A stretch of DNA of 35,855 nt from an uncultured Negativibacillus sp. GTDB taxonomy: Bacteria > Bacillota > Clostridia > Oscillospirales > Ruminococcaceae. Shown in pieces: positions 7,255 to 17,548 of this stretch (the first letter of the stretch is position 1; each line of letters starts with the position of its first letter). The position numbers were made by a program, and so were the translations under genes. The stretch covers positions 1 to 35,855 of the forward strand of contig NZ_CALXIN010000016.1 in NCBI RefSeq assembly GCF_944388365.1, written 5' to 3'. Below the pieces are notes generated by a model that was not told where the DNA came from, did no database searches, and was given only the letters and a program-made list of their open reading frames with translations.

Positions 7255-7567
7255 CTACCTCACCTCTCAAAATATCGTTGACCATCTTTGAAAAATCCTG
7301 CCAGTCATCCTTGAGCGAACCCAGATATCCCCTGCCCTTTTCGGTCATGTGGTAATATTTGCGGGCGGGTCCGACGGTGCTCTCCTTGAGGTAGGTCACA
7401 AAATATTCCTCCTGGGTCAGCCGCCGAAGAATCGGATAGACCGTTCCCTCGTTGATCTCGGTGTAGCAGGCAATGCTCTGTACAATTTCGTAGCCGTACA
7501 TATCCTTGCGTTCGATGAGCGCAAGGATACACATTTCGATGATTCCTTTGCGAAACTGTGTATTCAT
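7247..7567 (-). CDS. PadR family transcriptional regulator
   Basis: This 106-residue protein shows the PadR winged-helix signatures: the N-terminal segment RKGIIEMCILALIERKDMYG (6-25), INEGTVYPILRRL (38-50) and GPARKYYHMTEKG (66-78). It lacks the long C-terminal dimerisation domain, so it belongs to the short PadR-s2 type. I chose the ATG at 7567 because GGAGGGAAGGGA lies directly upstream; an ATG at 7582 overlaps that ribosome site. It heads an operon with the DUF1700 protein (8-base overlap) and the anchored coiled-coil protein. Its promoter is strong and overlaps repeated GGTAYTGTG elements, which suggests autoregulation. The inducer is unknown; related PadR-s2 cassettes respond to envelope stress or drugs in some species. 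Confidence 0.9.
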   Translation of the reverse strand: MNTQFRKGIIEMCILALIERKDMYGYEIVQSIACYTEINEGTVYPILRRLTQEEYFVTYLKESTVGPARKYYHMTEKGRGYLGSLKDDWQDFSKMVNDILRGEVVE

Positions 7568-7588
7568 TCCCTTCCCTCCCATGGCTAA

Positions 7589-7627
7589 ATTATAGCACAG
7601 TACCTTGCACTACACAATACCTAGCTA
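7589..7627 (-). promoter_or_regulatory. padR promoter with repeated operator-like elements
   Basis: On the minus strand TTGTGT (7612-7617) and TATAAT (7589-7594) are 17 bases apart, with TGC before the -10 (extended -10). GGTATTGTG and GGTACTGTG occur 17 bases apart across this promoter. The outer end contains TAGCTAGGTATTGT, the 14-mer also present in front of brnQ. Confidence 0.7.
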
Positions 7628-7698
7628 ACTTTAATACTATACAAATCTGAATAGCAGTTTTTATGATTTTTTGTCAAATGTCGGTTCAAGGGCACAAA

Positions 7699-7732
7699 AA
7701 AACTCCTGCGACAAATCTGTCGCAGGAGTTTT
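7699..7732 (-). terminator. Terminator of the secreted-protein gene
   Basis: The perfect 15-bp stem AAAACTCCTGCGACA with a 4-base loop is followed on the minus strand by seven T. It lies 21 bases past the stop codon at 7753. Confidence 0.85.
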
Positions 7733-7752
7733 CAACTGTCGATGGTTAAAAG

Positions 7753-8718
7753 TTACATTGCCTCGGTCATCAGCACTGGAGAAACGATATAGTATCCCAG
7801 CTTATCGGAGGTGAAGCAGACCAGGCTGTTTTCCTCATCATATTCGGACTGGATACGCTTGAGGCTGCCGTCGACCACCTCATAGACATAGCTATCACCC
7901 TTCTGAGCTGGCAGGCAGACGCGGCCAGGCTCCTCAAAGGTATCCTCATCGCCCATAAAGTTGTAGCACTGGATATCGAAGGATTTATAGCGGTTGGCAA
8001 TCTCACTGTCAAAGCTGCGGTCGAGGTTGAGATAGATCGTCTGACCCTCCGGCAGCACCGCGTTTTTGAAGATGACGTTGTTTCCAAAGGAGAGGGTGAC
8101 CGCTTCGCCGTTGTACAGATCACCCGCTTTGAGGTTCATCGGGGAGGAGATCTCATTGACCACACCTGGAACAATCTCCTTGGTCACATTGCCAAAGCGG
8201 AACGGAATAGTCAGCACCGAGCGGCAGTCGTTCTGGTCGTCGCACAGAGTGATCGAGGACACACAGGAGATGACCTCGGACTGTGGCAGCGACGCTGCAA
8301 AGTCGATGGCGACGGTCAGTGTACCGGTTTCGGTCGCCCAGCGGACGTTGGAAATCGCCTTACTGTCGATACCATAGGTATAAAACGACCAGTTGGACGG
8401 GCGGGATTTCTGCGCATAGGCCTTGCCTGTCTGGGTATTTATCAACGGCAGATAGAGGGTATCATCAGGATAGAAGAAGTATTCCTCCTGTGCTTCGATC
8501 GTCTGCTGCTGTGGAATGGACAGTGCTCGCGCCGTCTGAGCGGTATGTTTGAGCACTGCACCCTGCAGCCGGAGTTCGTAGGTATTTTCCAGCATCGAAA
8601 TCGGTGCTGCCGTTGTAATCATCATATTCAGTGGGATCTGCGCATAGGAAACGGCACTCATTCCCACCACCAGCATCGCTGCTACACCAAGCATCGTCAT
8701 CTTTTTCACTAATTTCAT
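7753..8718 (-). CDS. Secreted protein of unknown function
   Basis: I do not recognise this 321-residue protein. It has a clear signal peptide (MKLVKK, then a hydrophobic core, then VSYA before Q27) and no later membrane segment or sortase motif, so it is probably released or loosely wall-bound. The mature part is beta-rich, with aromatic and acidic stretches such as YFFYPDDTLYLPLIN and four Cys in a middle segment (SCVSSITLCDDQNDC, which includes three). It ends in a segment that reads like a small sheet (GYYIVSPVL). The start is supported by AGGAAAGGAGG nine bases upstream. It is a single-gene unit with its own promoter (8799-8827) and strong terminator. There is no nearby partner that hints at a role. 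Confidence 0.8.
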   Translation of the reverse strand: MKLVKKMTMLGVAAMLVVGMSAVSYAQIPLNMMITTAAPISMLENTYELRLQGAVLKHTAQTARALSIPQQQTIEAQEEYFFYPDDTLYLPLINTQTGKAYAQKSRPSNWSFYTYGIDSKAISNVRWATETGTLTVAIDFAASLPQSEVISCVSSITLCDDQNDCRSVLTIPFRFGNVTKEIVPGVVNEISSPMNLKAGDLYNGEAVTLSFGNNVIFKNAVLPEGQTIYLNLDRSFDSEIANRYKSFDIQCYNFMGDEDTFEEPGRVCLPAQKGDSYVYEVVDGSLKRIQSEYDEENSLVCFTSDKLGYYIVSPVLMTEAM

Positions 8719-8798
8719 TCCGTGCCGCCTCCTTTCCTGATATCATTCTATTCATCTGCGCCGGAATAAATTCAAAGATTATTTGCTTTCTTCTTCCC

Positions 8799-8827
8799 AG
8801 TATACACTATTGATTACAATTTTACAA
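8799..8827 (-). promoter_or_regulatory. Promoter of the secreted-protein gene
   Basis: On the minus strand TTGTAA and TATACT are 17 bases apart, leaving a leader of about 70 bases before the start codon. Confidence 0.55.
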
Positions 8828-8951
8828 GCAATAATTTCAATTTCTGTAATCTGGTTGTCATTTTTGTTTCTTTTCCGTACCATTTTTGTAAATATCTCCG
8901 AATAAGATTTCCAAAAGTTTACAAGTATCACAGAATACTGTGGAGGCAAAA

Positions 8952-8983
8952 AAAGAGGCACAGCCCAAAGGCTGTACCTCTTT
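8952..8983 (-). terminator. Terminator of the str operon, downstream of tuf
   Basis: The stem AAAGAGGCACAGCC pairs with GGCTGTACCTCTTT (one mismatch) and is followed on the minus strand by seven T. Confidence 0.88.
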
Positions 8984-9016
8984 GTGTTAGGTTACTCTCG
9001 AAAGAATAAGCCGAAA

Positions 9017-10216
9017 TTATTCAACGATCTTGGTAACAACGCCGGAACCTACGGTTCTCCCACCCTCACGGATAGCGAAACGCAGACCTTCTTCGATAGC
9101 GATTGGAGTGATCAGCTCAACGTCCATCTCAACGTTATCGCCAGGCATGCACATCTCAACGCCTTCTGGCAGTTTGATGATACCGGTTACGTCGGTAGTT
9201 CTGAAGAAGAACTGTGGTCTGTAGTTGTTGAAGAATGGGGTATGACGGCCACCTTCATCTTTTTTCAGAACGTAAACCTGACCATGGAATCTGGTGTGTG
9301 GATGGATGGAACCTGGTTTGCACAGAACCTGACCACGTTTGATGTCAGTTCTCTGAACACCACGGAGCAGAGCACCGATGTTGTCGCCAGCCTCAGCGTA
9401 GTCGAGCAGTTTTCTGAACATCTCGATACCGGTAACAACGGTCTTCATCTTTTCTTCCTGCAGACCAACGATTTCAACCTCGTCAGACAGTTTCAGAACG
9501 CCTCTCTCAACTCTACCAGTAGCAACGGTACCACGGCCGGTGATGGTGAAGATATCCTCAACAGGCATCAGGAATGGCATGTCTTCGTTTCTTTCTGGGG
9601 TTGGGATGTATTCGTCAACAGCATCCATCAGTTTGTAGATTGGCTCGTAAGCTGGATCGGAAGGATCGTCTGGTGCTTCCAGAGCTTTCAGAGCGGAACC
9701 GCAAACGATTGGAGTGTCATCGCCTGGGAATTCGTACTCGTTGAGCAGGTCACGGATTTCCATCTCTACCAGTTCGAGCAGTTCTGGGTCGTCAACCTGG
9801 TCAGCTTTGTTCATGAATACTACGATGTAAGGAACGCCTACCTGACGGGAGAGCAGGATGTGCTCACGGGTCTGTGGCATTGGGCCGTCTGCAGCGGATA
9901 CAACCAGGATAGCGCCGTCCATCTGAGCAGCACCAGTGATCATGTTCTTAACGTAGTCAGCATGTCCTGGGCAGTCAACGTGAGCATAGTGTCTCTTGTC
10001 GGTCTCGTACTCAACGTGAGCGGTGTTGATTGTGATACCACGCTCTCTCTCTTCTGGAGCTTTATCGATGTTAGCGTAGTCTTCGAATTTAGCCTGGCCT
10101 TTGAGGGACAGAGCTTTGGTGATAGCAGCGGTCAGAGTGGTTTTACCGTGGTCAACGTGACCGATAGTACCAATGTTAACATGTGGCTTAGTTCTTTCGA
10201 ATTTAGCTTTTGCCAT
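9017..10216 (-). CDS. tuf: Translation elongation factor Tu
   Basis: This 399-residue GTPase delivers aminoacyl-tRNA to the ribosome. The G1 loop GHVDHGKT is at residues 19-26, DCPGH and NKAD follow, and domains 2 and 3 are complete, ending in [10 protein letters not shown]. The start [10 protein letters not shown] is preceded by GGAGG eight bases upstream; an open extension to 10282 has no support. The gene follows fusA after 193 bases. That gap holds a terminator-like hairpin, a separate promoter overlapping a perfect palindrome (10292-10313), and a leader hairpin, so tuf can probably be transcribed apart from the rest of the str operon. Codon use is strongly biased, as expected of a highly expressed gene. 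Confidence 0.99.
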   Translation of the reverse strand: MAKAKFERTKPHVNIGTIGHVDHGKTTLTAAITKALSLKGQAKFEDYANIDKAPEERERGITINTAHVEYETDKRHYAHVDCPGHADYVKNMITGAAQMDGAILVVSAADGPMPQTREHILLSRQVGVPYIVVFMNKADQVDDPELLELVEMEIRDLLNEYEFPGDDTPIVCGSALKALEAPDDPSDPAYEPIYKLMDAVDEYIPTPERNEDMPFLMPVEDIFTITGRGTVATGRVERGVLKLSDEVEIVGLQEEKMKTVVTGIEMFRKLLDYAEAGDNIGALLRGVQRTDIKRGQVLCKPGSIHPHTRFHGQVYVLKKDEGGRHTPFFNNYRPQFFFRTTDVTGIIKLPEGVEMCMPGDNVEMDVELITPIAIEEGLRFAIREGGRTVGSGVVTKIVE

Positions 10217-10246
10217 TGTGGTTTCCTCCCTTTTAAACACGGGGCG

Positions 10247-10266
10247 CTTCCGGCGTTTGCCGGAAG
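10247..10266 (-). other. GC-rich hairpin in the tuf leader
   Basis: CTTCCGGC-GTTT-GCCGGAAG forms a perfect 8-bp stem within the predicted tuf leader, about 30 bases before the start codon. No T-run follows, so it is more likely an mRNA-stabilising or regulatory element than a terminator. Confidence 0.5.
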
Positions 10267-10285
10267 GGCTTCCCGTAGTCATATT

Positions 10286-10314
10286 TGTATATGTTACAAT
10301 TCGTATTGTAACAA
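10286..10314 (-). promoter_or_regulatory. tuf promoter overlapping a perfect palindrome
   Basis: On the minus strand TTGTTA (10309-10314) and TATACA (10286-10291) are 17 bases apart. The spacer and part of the -35 box form the inverted repeat TGTTACAAT-4-ATTGTAACA with perfect 9-bp arms (10292-10313), which looks like an operator. Confidence 0.55.
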
Positions 10315-10366
10315 TTTATGGTTTAAAAATCAAGAGCAATCCTATAAAAAAGCAGAATTATCCCCT

Positions 10367-10407
10367 GAAAAAGTGCATAAATGCACTATTTTAGGTCCGG
10401 TCGGACC
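10367..10407 (-). terminator. Terminator-like hairpins after fusA
   Basis: Two small perfect hairpins follow the fusA stop codon: GGTCCG-2-CGGACC (10394-10407), then AGTGCAT-2-ATGCACT (10372-10387) with five T after it on the minus strand. The stems are short, so this is probably a partial terminator that leaves some read-through into tuf. Confidence 0.45.
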
Positions 10408-10409
10408 AA

Positions 10410-12491
10410 TTACTCACCTTTTGTTCTGGAAGAGATGATCTTGTCAGCAATGCTCTTTGGAACTTCTACATAGTGAGAAGGCTCCATGGTGTACTGACCA
10501 CGACCCTGTGTCTTGGAACGCAGGTCGGTTGCATAACCGAACATCTCGGACAGTGGAACAAATGCGTTGACCTGCTGTACACCGTGTCTAGCATCCATAC
10601 CCTGGATCTGGCCACGACGGGAGTTCAGGTCACCGATAACATCACCCAGATAATCGTCTGGAGTGATAACGGTTACTTTCATGATAGGCTCGAGCAGTAC
10701 CGGATCGCCCTTTCTCATAGCCTCTTTGAACGCCATAGAACCAGCGATCTTGAATGCCATTTCGGAGGAGTCTACCTCGTGGAAAGAACCATCGTACAGC
10801 TCAACCTTAACGTCAACAACCGGATATGCTGCCAGGATACCAGCCTGCATAGCGCCCTGGATACCTGCGTCAACAGCAGGGATGTATTCCTTCGGAATTG
10901 CACCACCAACAACGTTGTTGACAAACTCGTAGCCCTTGCCGGACTCGTTCGGGGTAACTTTGATCTTAACGTGACCGTACTGACCTTTACCACCGGACTG
11001 ACGAGCGTATTTCATATCGACATCAGCAGGTTTTCTCATGGTCTCTTTGTAAGCTACCTGAGGTTTACCTACGTTAGCCTCTACCTTGAACTCACGCAGC
11101 AGACGGTCAACGATGATCTCCAGATGGAGCTCACCCATACCAGCGATGATGGTCTGACCGGTTTCTTCGTCTGTGTAAGTCTTGAAGGTTGGGTCTTCCT
11201 CTGCCAGTTTAGCCAGAGCAATACCCATCTTTTCCTGACCAGCTTTGGTCTTTGGCTCGATTGCTACACGGATAACTGGATCTGGGAATTCCATAGACTC
11301 GAGGATGATCGGGTATTTTGGATCACAGAGAGTATCACCGGTAGTAACCTTCTTGATACCTACTGCAGCAGCGATATCACCTGCGTAGCAAGCTTCGATA
11401 TCTTTTCTGTGGTTAGCATGCATCTGCAGAATACGGCCCATTCTTTCGGTGTGGCCTTTGGTTGCGTTGAGGACGGTGTCGCCGGTGTTGACGATACCGG
11501 AGTATACGCGGAAGAAGCAGAGCTTACCTACATATGGGTCAGTTGCAATCTTGAATGCAAGTGCTGCAAATGGAGCGTCATCGGAAGATGGTCTGTCCTC
11601 TTCCTCTTCGCTGTCCAGGCTGACACCTTTGATGTCTGGTACATCGGTTGGAGCCGGCATGTAGTCAACGATTGCATCCAGAAGTTTCTGAACGCCCTTG
11701 TTCTTATAAGAAGTACCGCAGCAGATTGGAACCATACGGTTAGCCAGAGTGTCAACACGGATTGCGTGTTTGATCTCTTCGATGGTCAGTTCCTCACCGT
11801 TGAGGTATTTTTCCATCAGTTCCTCGTCCTGTTCACAGATGGACTCGATCATCTTGGTACGATATTCCTCAGCCTGATCCTTCATGTTATCCGGGATCTC
11901 TACAACAGAGATGTCCTTGCCCAGGTCATCGTTGTAGATATAAGCTTTCATCTCTACCAGGTCGATCAGGCCTTCGAAGAAAGCCTCAGAACCGATTGGC
12001 AGCTGAATCGGAACAGCGTTACATTTCAGACGGTCATGGATCATGCTCAGAACATTATAGAAGTCTGCGCCCATGATATCCATCTTGTTTACATAGATCA
12101 TTCTTGGAACGTGGTATTTATCAGCCTGGCGCCATACAGTCTCAGACTGTGGCTCAACGCCGCCCTTTGCACACATTACTGTTACAGAACCGTCGAGGAC
12201 GCGCAGGGAACGCTCTACCTCTACTGTAAAGTCAACGTGTCCGGGAGTATCGATGATGTTGATACGATGGCCTTTCCAGTAACAGGTGGTTGCAGCGGAA
12301 GTAATTGTAATACCTCTCTCCTGCTCCTGCACCATCCAGTCCATGGTTGCGCTTCCGTCGTGAGTCTCACCGATCTTGTGGTTGATACCGGTGTAGTACA
12401 GAATACGCTCGGTGGTGGTGGTTTTACCAGCATCGATGTGCGCCATTATGCCGATGTTACGAGTCATAGCTAATGCAACGTCTCTTGGCAT
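10410..12491 (-). CDS. fusA: Translation elongation factor G
   Basis: This 693-residue translocation GTPase is full length. The P-loop [12 protein letters not shown] is at residues 17-28, the switch II segment DTPGHVDF and NKMD follow, and the later domains include GMGELHLEI and the C-terminal segment ending TKGE. ATG at 12491 has GGAGG five bases upstream. It is the third gene of the str operon, 108 bases after rpsG, with a hairpin between them. It is the canonical EF-G1 type by length and context, not a tetracycline-resistance TetM-like protein. Confidence 0.99.
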   Translation of the reverse strand: MPRDVALAMTRNIGIMAHIDAGKTTTTERILYYTGINHKIGETHDGSATMDWMVQEQERGITITSAATTCYWKGHRINIIDTPGHVDFTVEVERSLRVLDGSVTVMCAKGGVEPQSETVWRQADKYHVPRMIYVNKMDIMGADFYNVLSMIHDRLKCNAVPIQLPIGSEAFFEGLIDLVEMKAYIYNDDLGKDISVVEIPDNMKDQAEEYRTKMIESICEQDEELMEKYLNGEELTIEEIKHAIRVDTLANRMVPICCGTSYKNKGVQKLLDAIVDYMPAPTDVPDIKGVSLDSEEEEDRPSSDDAPFAALAFKIATDPYVGKLCFFRVYSGIVNTGDTVLNATKGHTERMGRILQMHANHRKDIEACYAGDIAAAVGIKKVTTGDTLCDPKYPIILESMEFPDPVIRVAIEPKTKAGQEKMGIALAKLAEEDPTFKTYTDEETGQTIIAGMGELHLEIIVDRLLREFKVEANVGKPQVAYKETMRKPADVDMKYARQSGGKGQYGHVKIKVTPNESGKGYEFVNNVVGGAIPKEYIPAVDAGIQGAMQAGILAAYPVVDVKVELYDGSFHEVDSSEMAFKIAGSMAFKEAMRKGDPVLLEPIMKVTVITPDDYLGDVIGDLNSRRGQIQGMDARHGVQQVNAFVPLSEMFGYATDLRSKTQGRGQYTMEPSHYVEVPKSIADKIISSRTKGE

Positions 12492-12530
12492 ATTGTCCTC
12501 CTTCGCAATCTTGTCAATATATTCGGGTAG

Positions 12531-12601
12531 TAAAAAACCAGAATCAGTACAGGATACAGCGCCCGTTGTGCGGGCGCTGTGCTCCCGAAACTGTCCTGAT
12601 T
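12531..12601 (-). terminator. Nested hairpin between rpsG and fusA
   Basis: The inner stem CAGCGCCCG / CGGGCGCTG (12557-12579) is nested in an outer AATCAG / CTGATT (12542-12601) that overlaps the rpsG stop codon. Six T follow on the minus strand four bases after the stem. It could be a weak terminator or a processing site that lowers fusA relative to rpsG; fusA has no separate promoter that I can see. Confidence 0.4.
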
Positions 12602-13070
12602 AGAATCTGTAATGTGCGAAAGCTTTGTTTGCTTCAGCCATCTTGTGAGTATCCTCACGTTTTTTAACTGCACCGCCGGTACCATTGATTGCATCAATGA
12701 TCTCGCCAGCCAGACGCTCTTTCATGGTTTTCTCAGAACGAGCTCTGGAGTAGTTGGTCAGCCAACGCAGACCCAGGGTCTGTCTTCTTGCCGGACGAAC
12801 TTCCATTGGTACCTGGTAGGTAGCACCACCGATACGGCGAGCTTTTACCTCCAGAACTGGCATGATGTTTTCCAGAGCTTCTTTGAAAGCTTCCAGAGCA
12901 TCTTTGCCTGTCTTCTCGTTTACGATTTCGAATGCACCATAGACGATCTTCTGGGCAACACCCTTCTTACCGTCGTACATGATATTGTTGATCAAACGTG
13001 TTACCAGTTTCGAGTTGTACATCGGATCTGGCAGTACATCACGTTTAGCGATTTGACCTCTTCTTGGCAC
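12600..13070 (-). CDS. rpsG: 30S ribosomal protein S7
   Basis: The product is 156 residues, the normal S7 length, starting [20 protein letters not shown] and including the conserved [14 protein letters not shown]7 starts assembly of the 30S head by binding 16S rRNA. I chose the GTG at 13070 because GGAGG lies eight bases upstream; an in-frame ATG at 13088 would place the ribosome site inside the gene and add six residues atypical of S7. It is the second gene of the str operon. The 164 bases before it hold no other feature that I can support. Confidence 0.97.
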   Translation of the reverse strand: MPRRGQIAKRDVLPDPMYNSKLVTRLINNIMYDGKKGVAQKIVYGAFEIVNEKTGKDALEAFKEALENIMPVLEVKARRIGGATYQVPMEVRPARRQTLGLRWLTNYSRARSEKTMKERLAGEIIDAINGTGGAVKKREDTHKMAEANKAFAHYRF

Positions 13071-13234
13071 TTCGCTTCCCTCCTTCACAGTCTGAATTCA
13101 TAGGTACTCGAAAGTGACAAAACTCCCGTTTAGCCATTGTGAAGTCTTCTATGCCGCCAAGCACAGGTGCTCCCTGTTTTTGGCTATATAAAAGCTCACA
13201 TGAGCGATTGTTGTCGATTTAAGACGGAGTTTTA

Positions 13235-13651
13235 TTACTTCTTCTTTGGACGTTTTGCACCGTATTTGGAACGGCTCTGCATTCTGTTGGCTACACCCTG
13301 AGTATCGAGTGTACCGCGGATGATGTGGTAACGAACACCAGGGAGGTCCTTTACACGGCCGCCACGGATCAGAACAACGGAGTGTTCCTGAAGGTTGTGA
13401 CCGATACCCGGAATGTAAGCGGTAGCTTCGATTCCGTTGGAAAGTCTTACTCTGGCAACTTTACGCAGCGCGGAGTTTGGTTTCTTTGGTGTCTGGGTTC
13501 TGATTGCAGTACATACACCACGTTTCTGTGGAGAATTCTGGTCGATTGCTTCTCTCTTCAGGGAGTTCCATCCTTTCAGAAGAGCTGGAGCTGTGGACTT
13601 TTTCTCTACAGACTCTCTGCCTTTACGAACTAACTGGTTAAAGGTTGGCAT
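13235..13651 (-). CDS. rpsL: 30S ribosomal protein S12
   Basis: The 138-residue S12 lies at the decoding centre. The conserved [17 protein letters not shown] and [20 protein letters not shown] are present, with the lysines at the positions where streptomycin-resistance changes arise (E. coli K43 and K88) in their wild-type state. GCAAGGAGG is five bases before the ATG. It is the first gene of the str operon and follows a strong promoter at 13715-13743. Confidence 0.98.
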   Translation of the reverse strand: MPTFNQLVRKGRESVEKKSTAPALLKGWNSLKREAIDQNSPQKRGVCTAIRTQTPKKPNSALRKVARVRLSNGIEATAYIPGIGHNLQEHSVVLIRGGRVKDLPGVRYHIIRGTLDTQGVANRMQSRSKYGAKRPKKK

Positions 13652-13714
13652 ATTGCACCTCCTTGCTAAAGTTTATAAAATTTTTCCATGTGAGGTCAGG
13701 CCCCACAATTAAAT

Positions 13715-13743
13715 ATTCTATCATTCAATGTCCATTATGTCAA
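13715..13743 (-). promoter_or_regulatory. str operon promoter
   Basis: On the minus strand a perfect TTGACA (13738-13743) and TAGAAT (13715-13720) are 17 bases apart. It lies downstream of the rpoC terminator and about 60 bases before rpsL, so rpsL-rpsG-fusA starts as a separate transcript. Confidence 0.8.
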
Positions 13744-13874
13744 CAAATTTTCATTCGACGTTTATACCAATTTTCCGCCTTCTAACGCCCTTTTCCTTAT
13801 ACAATCCGAAACATTTCGCCTGCCAGTATGCCCTTTTGCCGCCGCCTTATACATCAGCAATGCGTTTTTTTAAA

Positions 13875-13903
13875 AAAGAGGACCGGAAAATCCGGTCCTC
13901 TTT
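13875..13903 (-). terminator. rpoBC terminator
   Basis: The perfect 13-bp stem AAAGAGGACCGGA with a 3-base loop is followed on the minus strand by T-rich sequence. It lies 21 bases after the rpoC stop codon. Confidence 0.88.
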
Positions 13904-13923
13904 AACATCAATATGCGATTTGC

Positions 13924-16900
13924 TTACAGTGCAGCAGGAGCATCGTCCTGTGCAGCTTCTACGATAACGTCGCTTCCTGGAACGGTTTCGGCAGCCTCCT
14001 GGATGGAACTTTCTGCCTCTTCCTCGGTTTCGATATACTCGATGATGCCGGTACCTGCCGGAATCAGCTTACCGATGATGACGTTTTCTTTCAGACCGCT
14101 GAGCGGGTCAACCTTGCCCTTGATAGCAGCTTCGGTCAGAACACGGGTGGTCTCCTGGAAGGAAGCAGCCGACATGAACGAATCGGTTGCCAGCGAAGCC
14201 TTGGTGATACCCATCAGTACAGCGTGAGCAACCGCCGGTTTGCGGTGGATGCCGTCCTGTGCCTCGAGTGCCAGCAGCTCCTCGTTTGCCTCACGCAGCT
14301 CGGATTTGTCGATCAGCGAGCCGGTGATCAGGCGGGTATCGCCGCCGTCGTCGATGCGAACCTTGCGCATCATCTGACGAACGATAACCTCGATGTGCTT
14401 GTCGTTGATATCTACACCCTGTGTACGGTAAACGCGCTGTACCTCTTTGATGAGGTAGTCCTGTACTGCCAGCTCGCCGCTGACTGCCAGAACCTCGCCT
14501 GGTTCTACCGAACCTTCGGTGATCAGCTGGCCTTTTTCGACGTACTGACCTTCTTCAACGATGATCTTGTAGTCGAACGGTACGATCTTGGTGAATACCT
14601 CGCCGTCTGCGCTGGTGACGTTGACGGTGTTGGCTCCCTTGTGATCCAGACGGAAGTTTGCGATACCGGAAACATGGCTGATGATCGCAGCATTCTTTGG
14701 TTTTCTTGCCTCGAACAGCTCCTCAACCCTTGGAAGACCCTGGGTAATATCGCTTGCCGAAGCAACACCGCCGGTGTGGAAGGTACGCATGGTCAGCTGG
14801 GTACCAGGCTCACCGATCGACTGTGCCGAGATAACGCCGACTGCCTCACCGATGCCAACCGGCTGGCCGTTTGCAAGGTTTGCGCCGTAGCATTTTGCAC
14901 AGACGCCCTTCTTAGCCTGACAGTTGAGGATGGAGCGGATCTTGACCTGAGTGATGCCTGCGTCGACGATCTTCTGTGCGGTCTTTTCGTCGATCATCTT
15001 CTCGCGGGTTGCCAGCACTTCGCCGGTCTGCGGATGAACGACGTCGTCAGACAGGTAGCGTCCGGTCAGACGCTCTGCCAGACTTTCGATGACACGGCCG
15101 CTGTCCTCGATGTCATAAACCATGATGCCTTCGTGAGTGCCGCAGTCGTCGCAGCGGATGATAACATCCTGCGATACGTCAACCAGACGACGGGTCAGGT
15201 AACCGGAGTCCGCAGTACGCAGCGCGGTATCTGCCAGACCTTTACGAGCGCCTCGGGAGGACTGGAAGTACTCCAAGATGTTCAGGCCTTCACGGTAGTT
15301 AGATTTAATTGGAATTTCGATCGCTTTACCGGAGGTGTTTGCGATCAGTCCGCGCATACCGGCCAGCTGTCTGATCTGCTCCATGGAGCCTCGAGCACCG
15401 GAATCTGCGAACATATAAATTGGGTTTCTCTCACCAAAGGTGGTGCTCAGTTCCTTCTTAACCGCATCGGTGGTATCGTTCCATACCTTGATGACACGGT
15501 CGTAACGAACGTCGTCCGAGATCAGACCACGGTCGTACTGACGTTTGATCTGTGCAACCTTTTCGTCTGCCTGTGCGATCAGCTCCTGTTTGTTTGCAGG
15601 AATCAGCGCGTCGCGAACTGCGACGGTCAGGCCGCTCCTGGTGGAATATTTAAAGCCCTGGTTTTTGATCTTGTCCAGAACCTCGGAGGTCTTGACGGTA
15701 CCGCAGGCGCGGATACATTTATCAATGATCTTTCCGAGCTCTTTCTTTCTGACGAGGAAGGCAACCTCCAGGTCAAACTGCTTCTCGGAATCGGTTCTGT
15801 CGACAAAGCCCAGATCCTGTGGAATCGGGTCGTTGAAGATGATACGGCCGACGGTCGCATCGATGATGCGGCTGATGGTCTTGCCGTTGATCTCCTTGGA
15901 TACGCGGACCTTGATCGGAGCATGCAGGCCGACAACGCCGGTGTCGTAAGCCATCTTTGCCTCGTCAAAGTTGCGGAATACCTTGCCTGCACCTGGCTCG
16001 TCGTCGCGGACCATGGTCAGGTAGTAGGAACCGAGGATCATATCCTGTGTCGGGATGGTAACAGGACGGCCGTCGGAAGGTTTGAGCAGGTTTCCTGCTG
16101 CCAGCATCAGGAAGCGGGCCTCTGCCTGTGCCTCTGCGGACAGTGGGAGGTGGATCGCCATCTGGTCGCCGTCGAAGTCGGCGTTAAATGCGGTACATAC
16201 CAGTGGATGCAGGCGGATTGCACGGCCTTCGACCAGGATTGGTTCGAATGCCTGAATACCCAGACGGTGCAGGGTAGGCGCACGGTTTAAGAGAACCGGA
16301 TGGTTCTTGATGACAACTTCCAGTGCGTCCCAAACTTCCTTCATGGAAGCGCGGTCAACCATCTTGCGGGCATTCTTGATGTTGGTGGCGATCTCCTGGT
16401 CAACCAGACGTTTCATAACGAATGGTTTAAACAGCTCGAGCGCCATCTCTTTTGGCAGACCGCACTGATACATCTTCAGGTCCGGTCCAACAACGATTAC
16501 CGAACGTCCGGAGTAGTCAACACGTTTACCAAGCAGGTTCTGACGGAAACGACCCTGTTTACCTTTGAGCATGTCGGACAGGGATTTGAGCGGACGGTTG
16601 TTCGGGCCGGTGACCGGTCTGCCGTGGCGTCCGTTGTCGATGAGGGCATCGACCGATTCCTGCAGCATTCTCTTTTCGTTGCGGACGATGATGTCCGGTG
16701 CGCCCAGCTCGATGAGCTTTTTCAGACGGTTGTTGCGGTTGATGACTCTGCGGTACAGGTCATTTAAGTCGCTGGTAGCAAAACGTCCGCCGTCGAGCTG
16801 TACCATTGGACGGATATCCGGTGGGATGACCGGAACAACGTCCATAATCATCCAGGACGGCTTGTTGCCGCTCAGACGGAACGCCTCAACAACTTCCAGA

Positions 16901-17526
16901 CGCTTTAAGATTCTTGCGCGCTTCTGGCCGACAGGAAGGGTTTCCAGCTCGTCCTTGAGCTCGCGGGAGAGCTGTTCGAGGTCGATGTCCTCGAGCAGCT
17001 TTTTGATTGCCTCCGCGCCCATCGAAGCCTCAAACTCGTCCTCGTAAGCCTCGCGCATATCGCGGTATTCCTTCTCGGAAAGAAGGGTGTATTTTTTCAG
17101 GTTGGTGGTACCTGGATCGGTAACGATGTAGGATGCAAAGTACAGTACCTTTTCCAGCAGTCTTGGCGACATGTTCAAAAGCAGACCCATACGGGAGGAA
17201 GTGCCCTTGAAGTACCAGATATGAGAAACCGGAGCTGCCAGTTCGATGTGACCCATTCTTTCGCGGCGGACCTTGGACTTTGTGACCTCAACGCCGCAGC
17301 GTTCACAGATCTTGCCCTTGTAGCGCAGGCGTTTGTACTTGCCGCAGTAGCACTCCCAGTCCTTTGTAGGACCAAAGATTCGCTCACAGAACAGACCATC
17401 ACGTTCTGGTTTCAGGGTGCGGTAGTTGATGGTTTCCGGTTTTTTTACCTCACCGTAGGACCATTCCCTGATTTTTTCCGGAGAAGCCAAGCCGATTTTA
17501 ATAGACTCGAATACATTAAATTCCAT
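13924..17526 (-). CDS. rpoC: RNA polymerase subunit beta prime
   Basis: This 1200-residue subunit carries the catalytic magnesium site NADFDGD at residues 448-454. The N-terminal zinc ribbon has Cys59, Cys61, Cys74 and Cys77; a second zinc site is spread over CDDCGTHEG and [13 protein letters not shown]. The bridge and trigger region ([20 protein letters not shown]) is intact. ATG at 17526 has GAAGGGG six bases upstream and lies 22 bases after rpoB, so the two are co-transcribed. The C-terminus has an acidic, Ala-rich tail ([12 protein letters not shown]). It is complete, with no sign of an insertion. Confidence 0.99.
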   Translation of the reverse strand: MEFNVFESIKIGLASPEKIREWSYGEVKKPETINYRTLKPERDGLFCERIFGPTKDWECYCGKYKRLRYKGKICERCGVEVTKSKVRRERMGHIELAAPVSHIWYFKGTSSRMGLLLNMSPRLLEKVLYFASYIVTDPGTTNLKKYTLLSEKEYRDMREAYEDEFEASMGAEAIKKLLEDIDLEQLSRELKDELETLPVGQKRARILKRLEVVEAFRLSGNKPSWMIMDVVPVIPPDIRPMVQLDGGRFATSDLNDLYRRVINRNNRLKKLIELGAPDIIVRNEKRMLQESVDALIDNGRHGRPVTGPNNRPLKSLSDMLKGKQGRFRQNLLGKRVDYSGRSVIVVGPDLKMYQCGLPKEMALELFKPFVMKRLVDQEIATNIKNARKMVDRASMKEVWDALEVVIKNHPVLLNRAPTLHRLGIQAFEPILVEGRAIRLHPLVCTAFNADFDGDQMAIHLPLSAEAQAEARFLMLAAGNLLKPSDGRPVTIPTQDMILGSYYLTMVRDDEPGAGKVFRNFDEAKMAYDTGVVGLHAPIKVRVSKEINGKTISRIIDATVGRIIFNDPIPQDLGFVDRTDSEKQFDLEVAFLVRKKELGKIIDKCIRACGTVKTSEVLDKIKNQGFKYSTRSGLTVAVRDALIPANKQELIAQADEKVAQIKRQYDRGLISDDVRYDRVIKVWNDTTDAVKKELSTTFGERNPIYMFADSGARGSMEQIRQLAGMRGLIANTSGKAIEIPIKSNYREGLNILEYFQSSRGARKGLADTALRTADSGYLTRRLVDVSQDVIIRCDDCGTHEGIMVYDIEDSGRVIESLAERLTGRYLSDDVVHPQTGEVLATREKMIDEKTAQKIVDAGITQVKIRSILNCQAKKGVCAKCYGANLANGQPVGIGEAVGVISAQSIGEPGTQLTMRTFHTGGVASASDITQGLPRVEELFEARKPKNAAIISHVSGIANFRLDHKGANTVNVTSADGEVFTKIVPFDYKIIVEEGQYVEKGQLITEGSVEPGEVLAVSGELAVQDYLIKEVQRVYRTQGVDINDKHIEVIVRQMMRKVRIDDGGDTRLITGSLIDKSELREANEELLALEAQDGIHRKPAVAHAVLMGITKASLATDSFMSAASFQETTRVLTEAAIKGKVDPLSGLKENVIIGKLIPAGTGIIEYIETEEEAESSIQEAAETVPGSDVIVEAAQDDAPAAL

Positions 17527-17548
17527 TTACGACCCCTTCTTCCTTAAA

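Noticed and set aside
10410..12491. Ribosomal-protection resistance gene in place of fusA
   Set aside because: Length, motifs and str operon position match ordinary EF-G.
14224..16290. Long plus-strand frames opposite rpoC, rpoB, fusA and tuf
   Set aside because: Antisense shadows of strongly biased coding sequence; none has motifs or a ribosome site.
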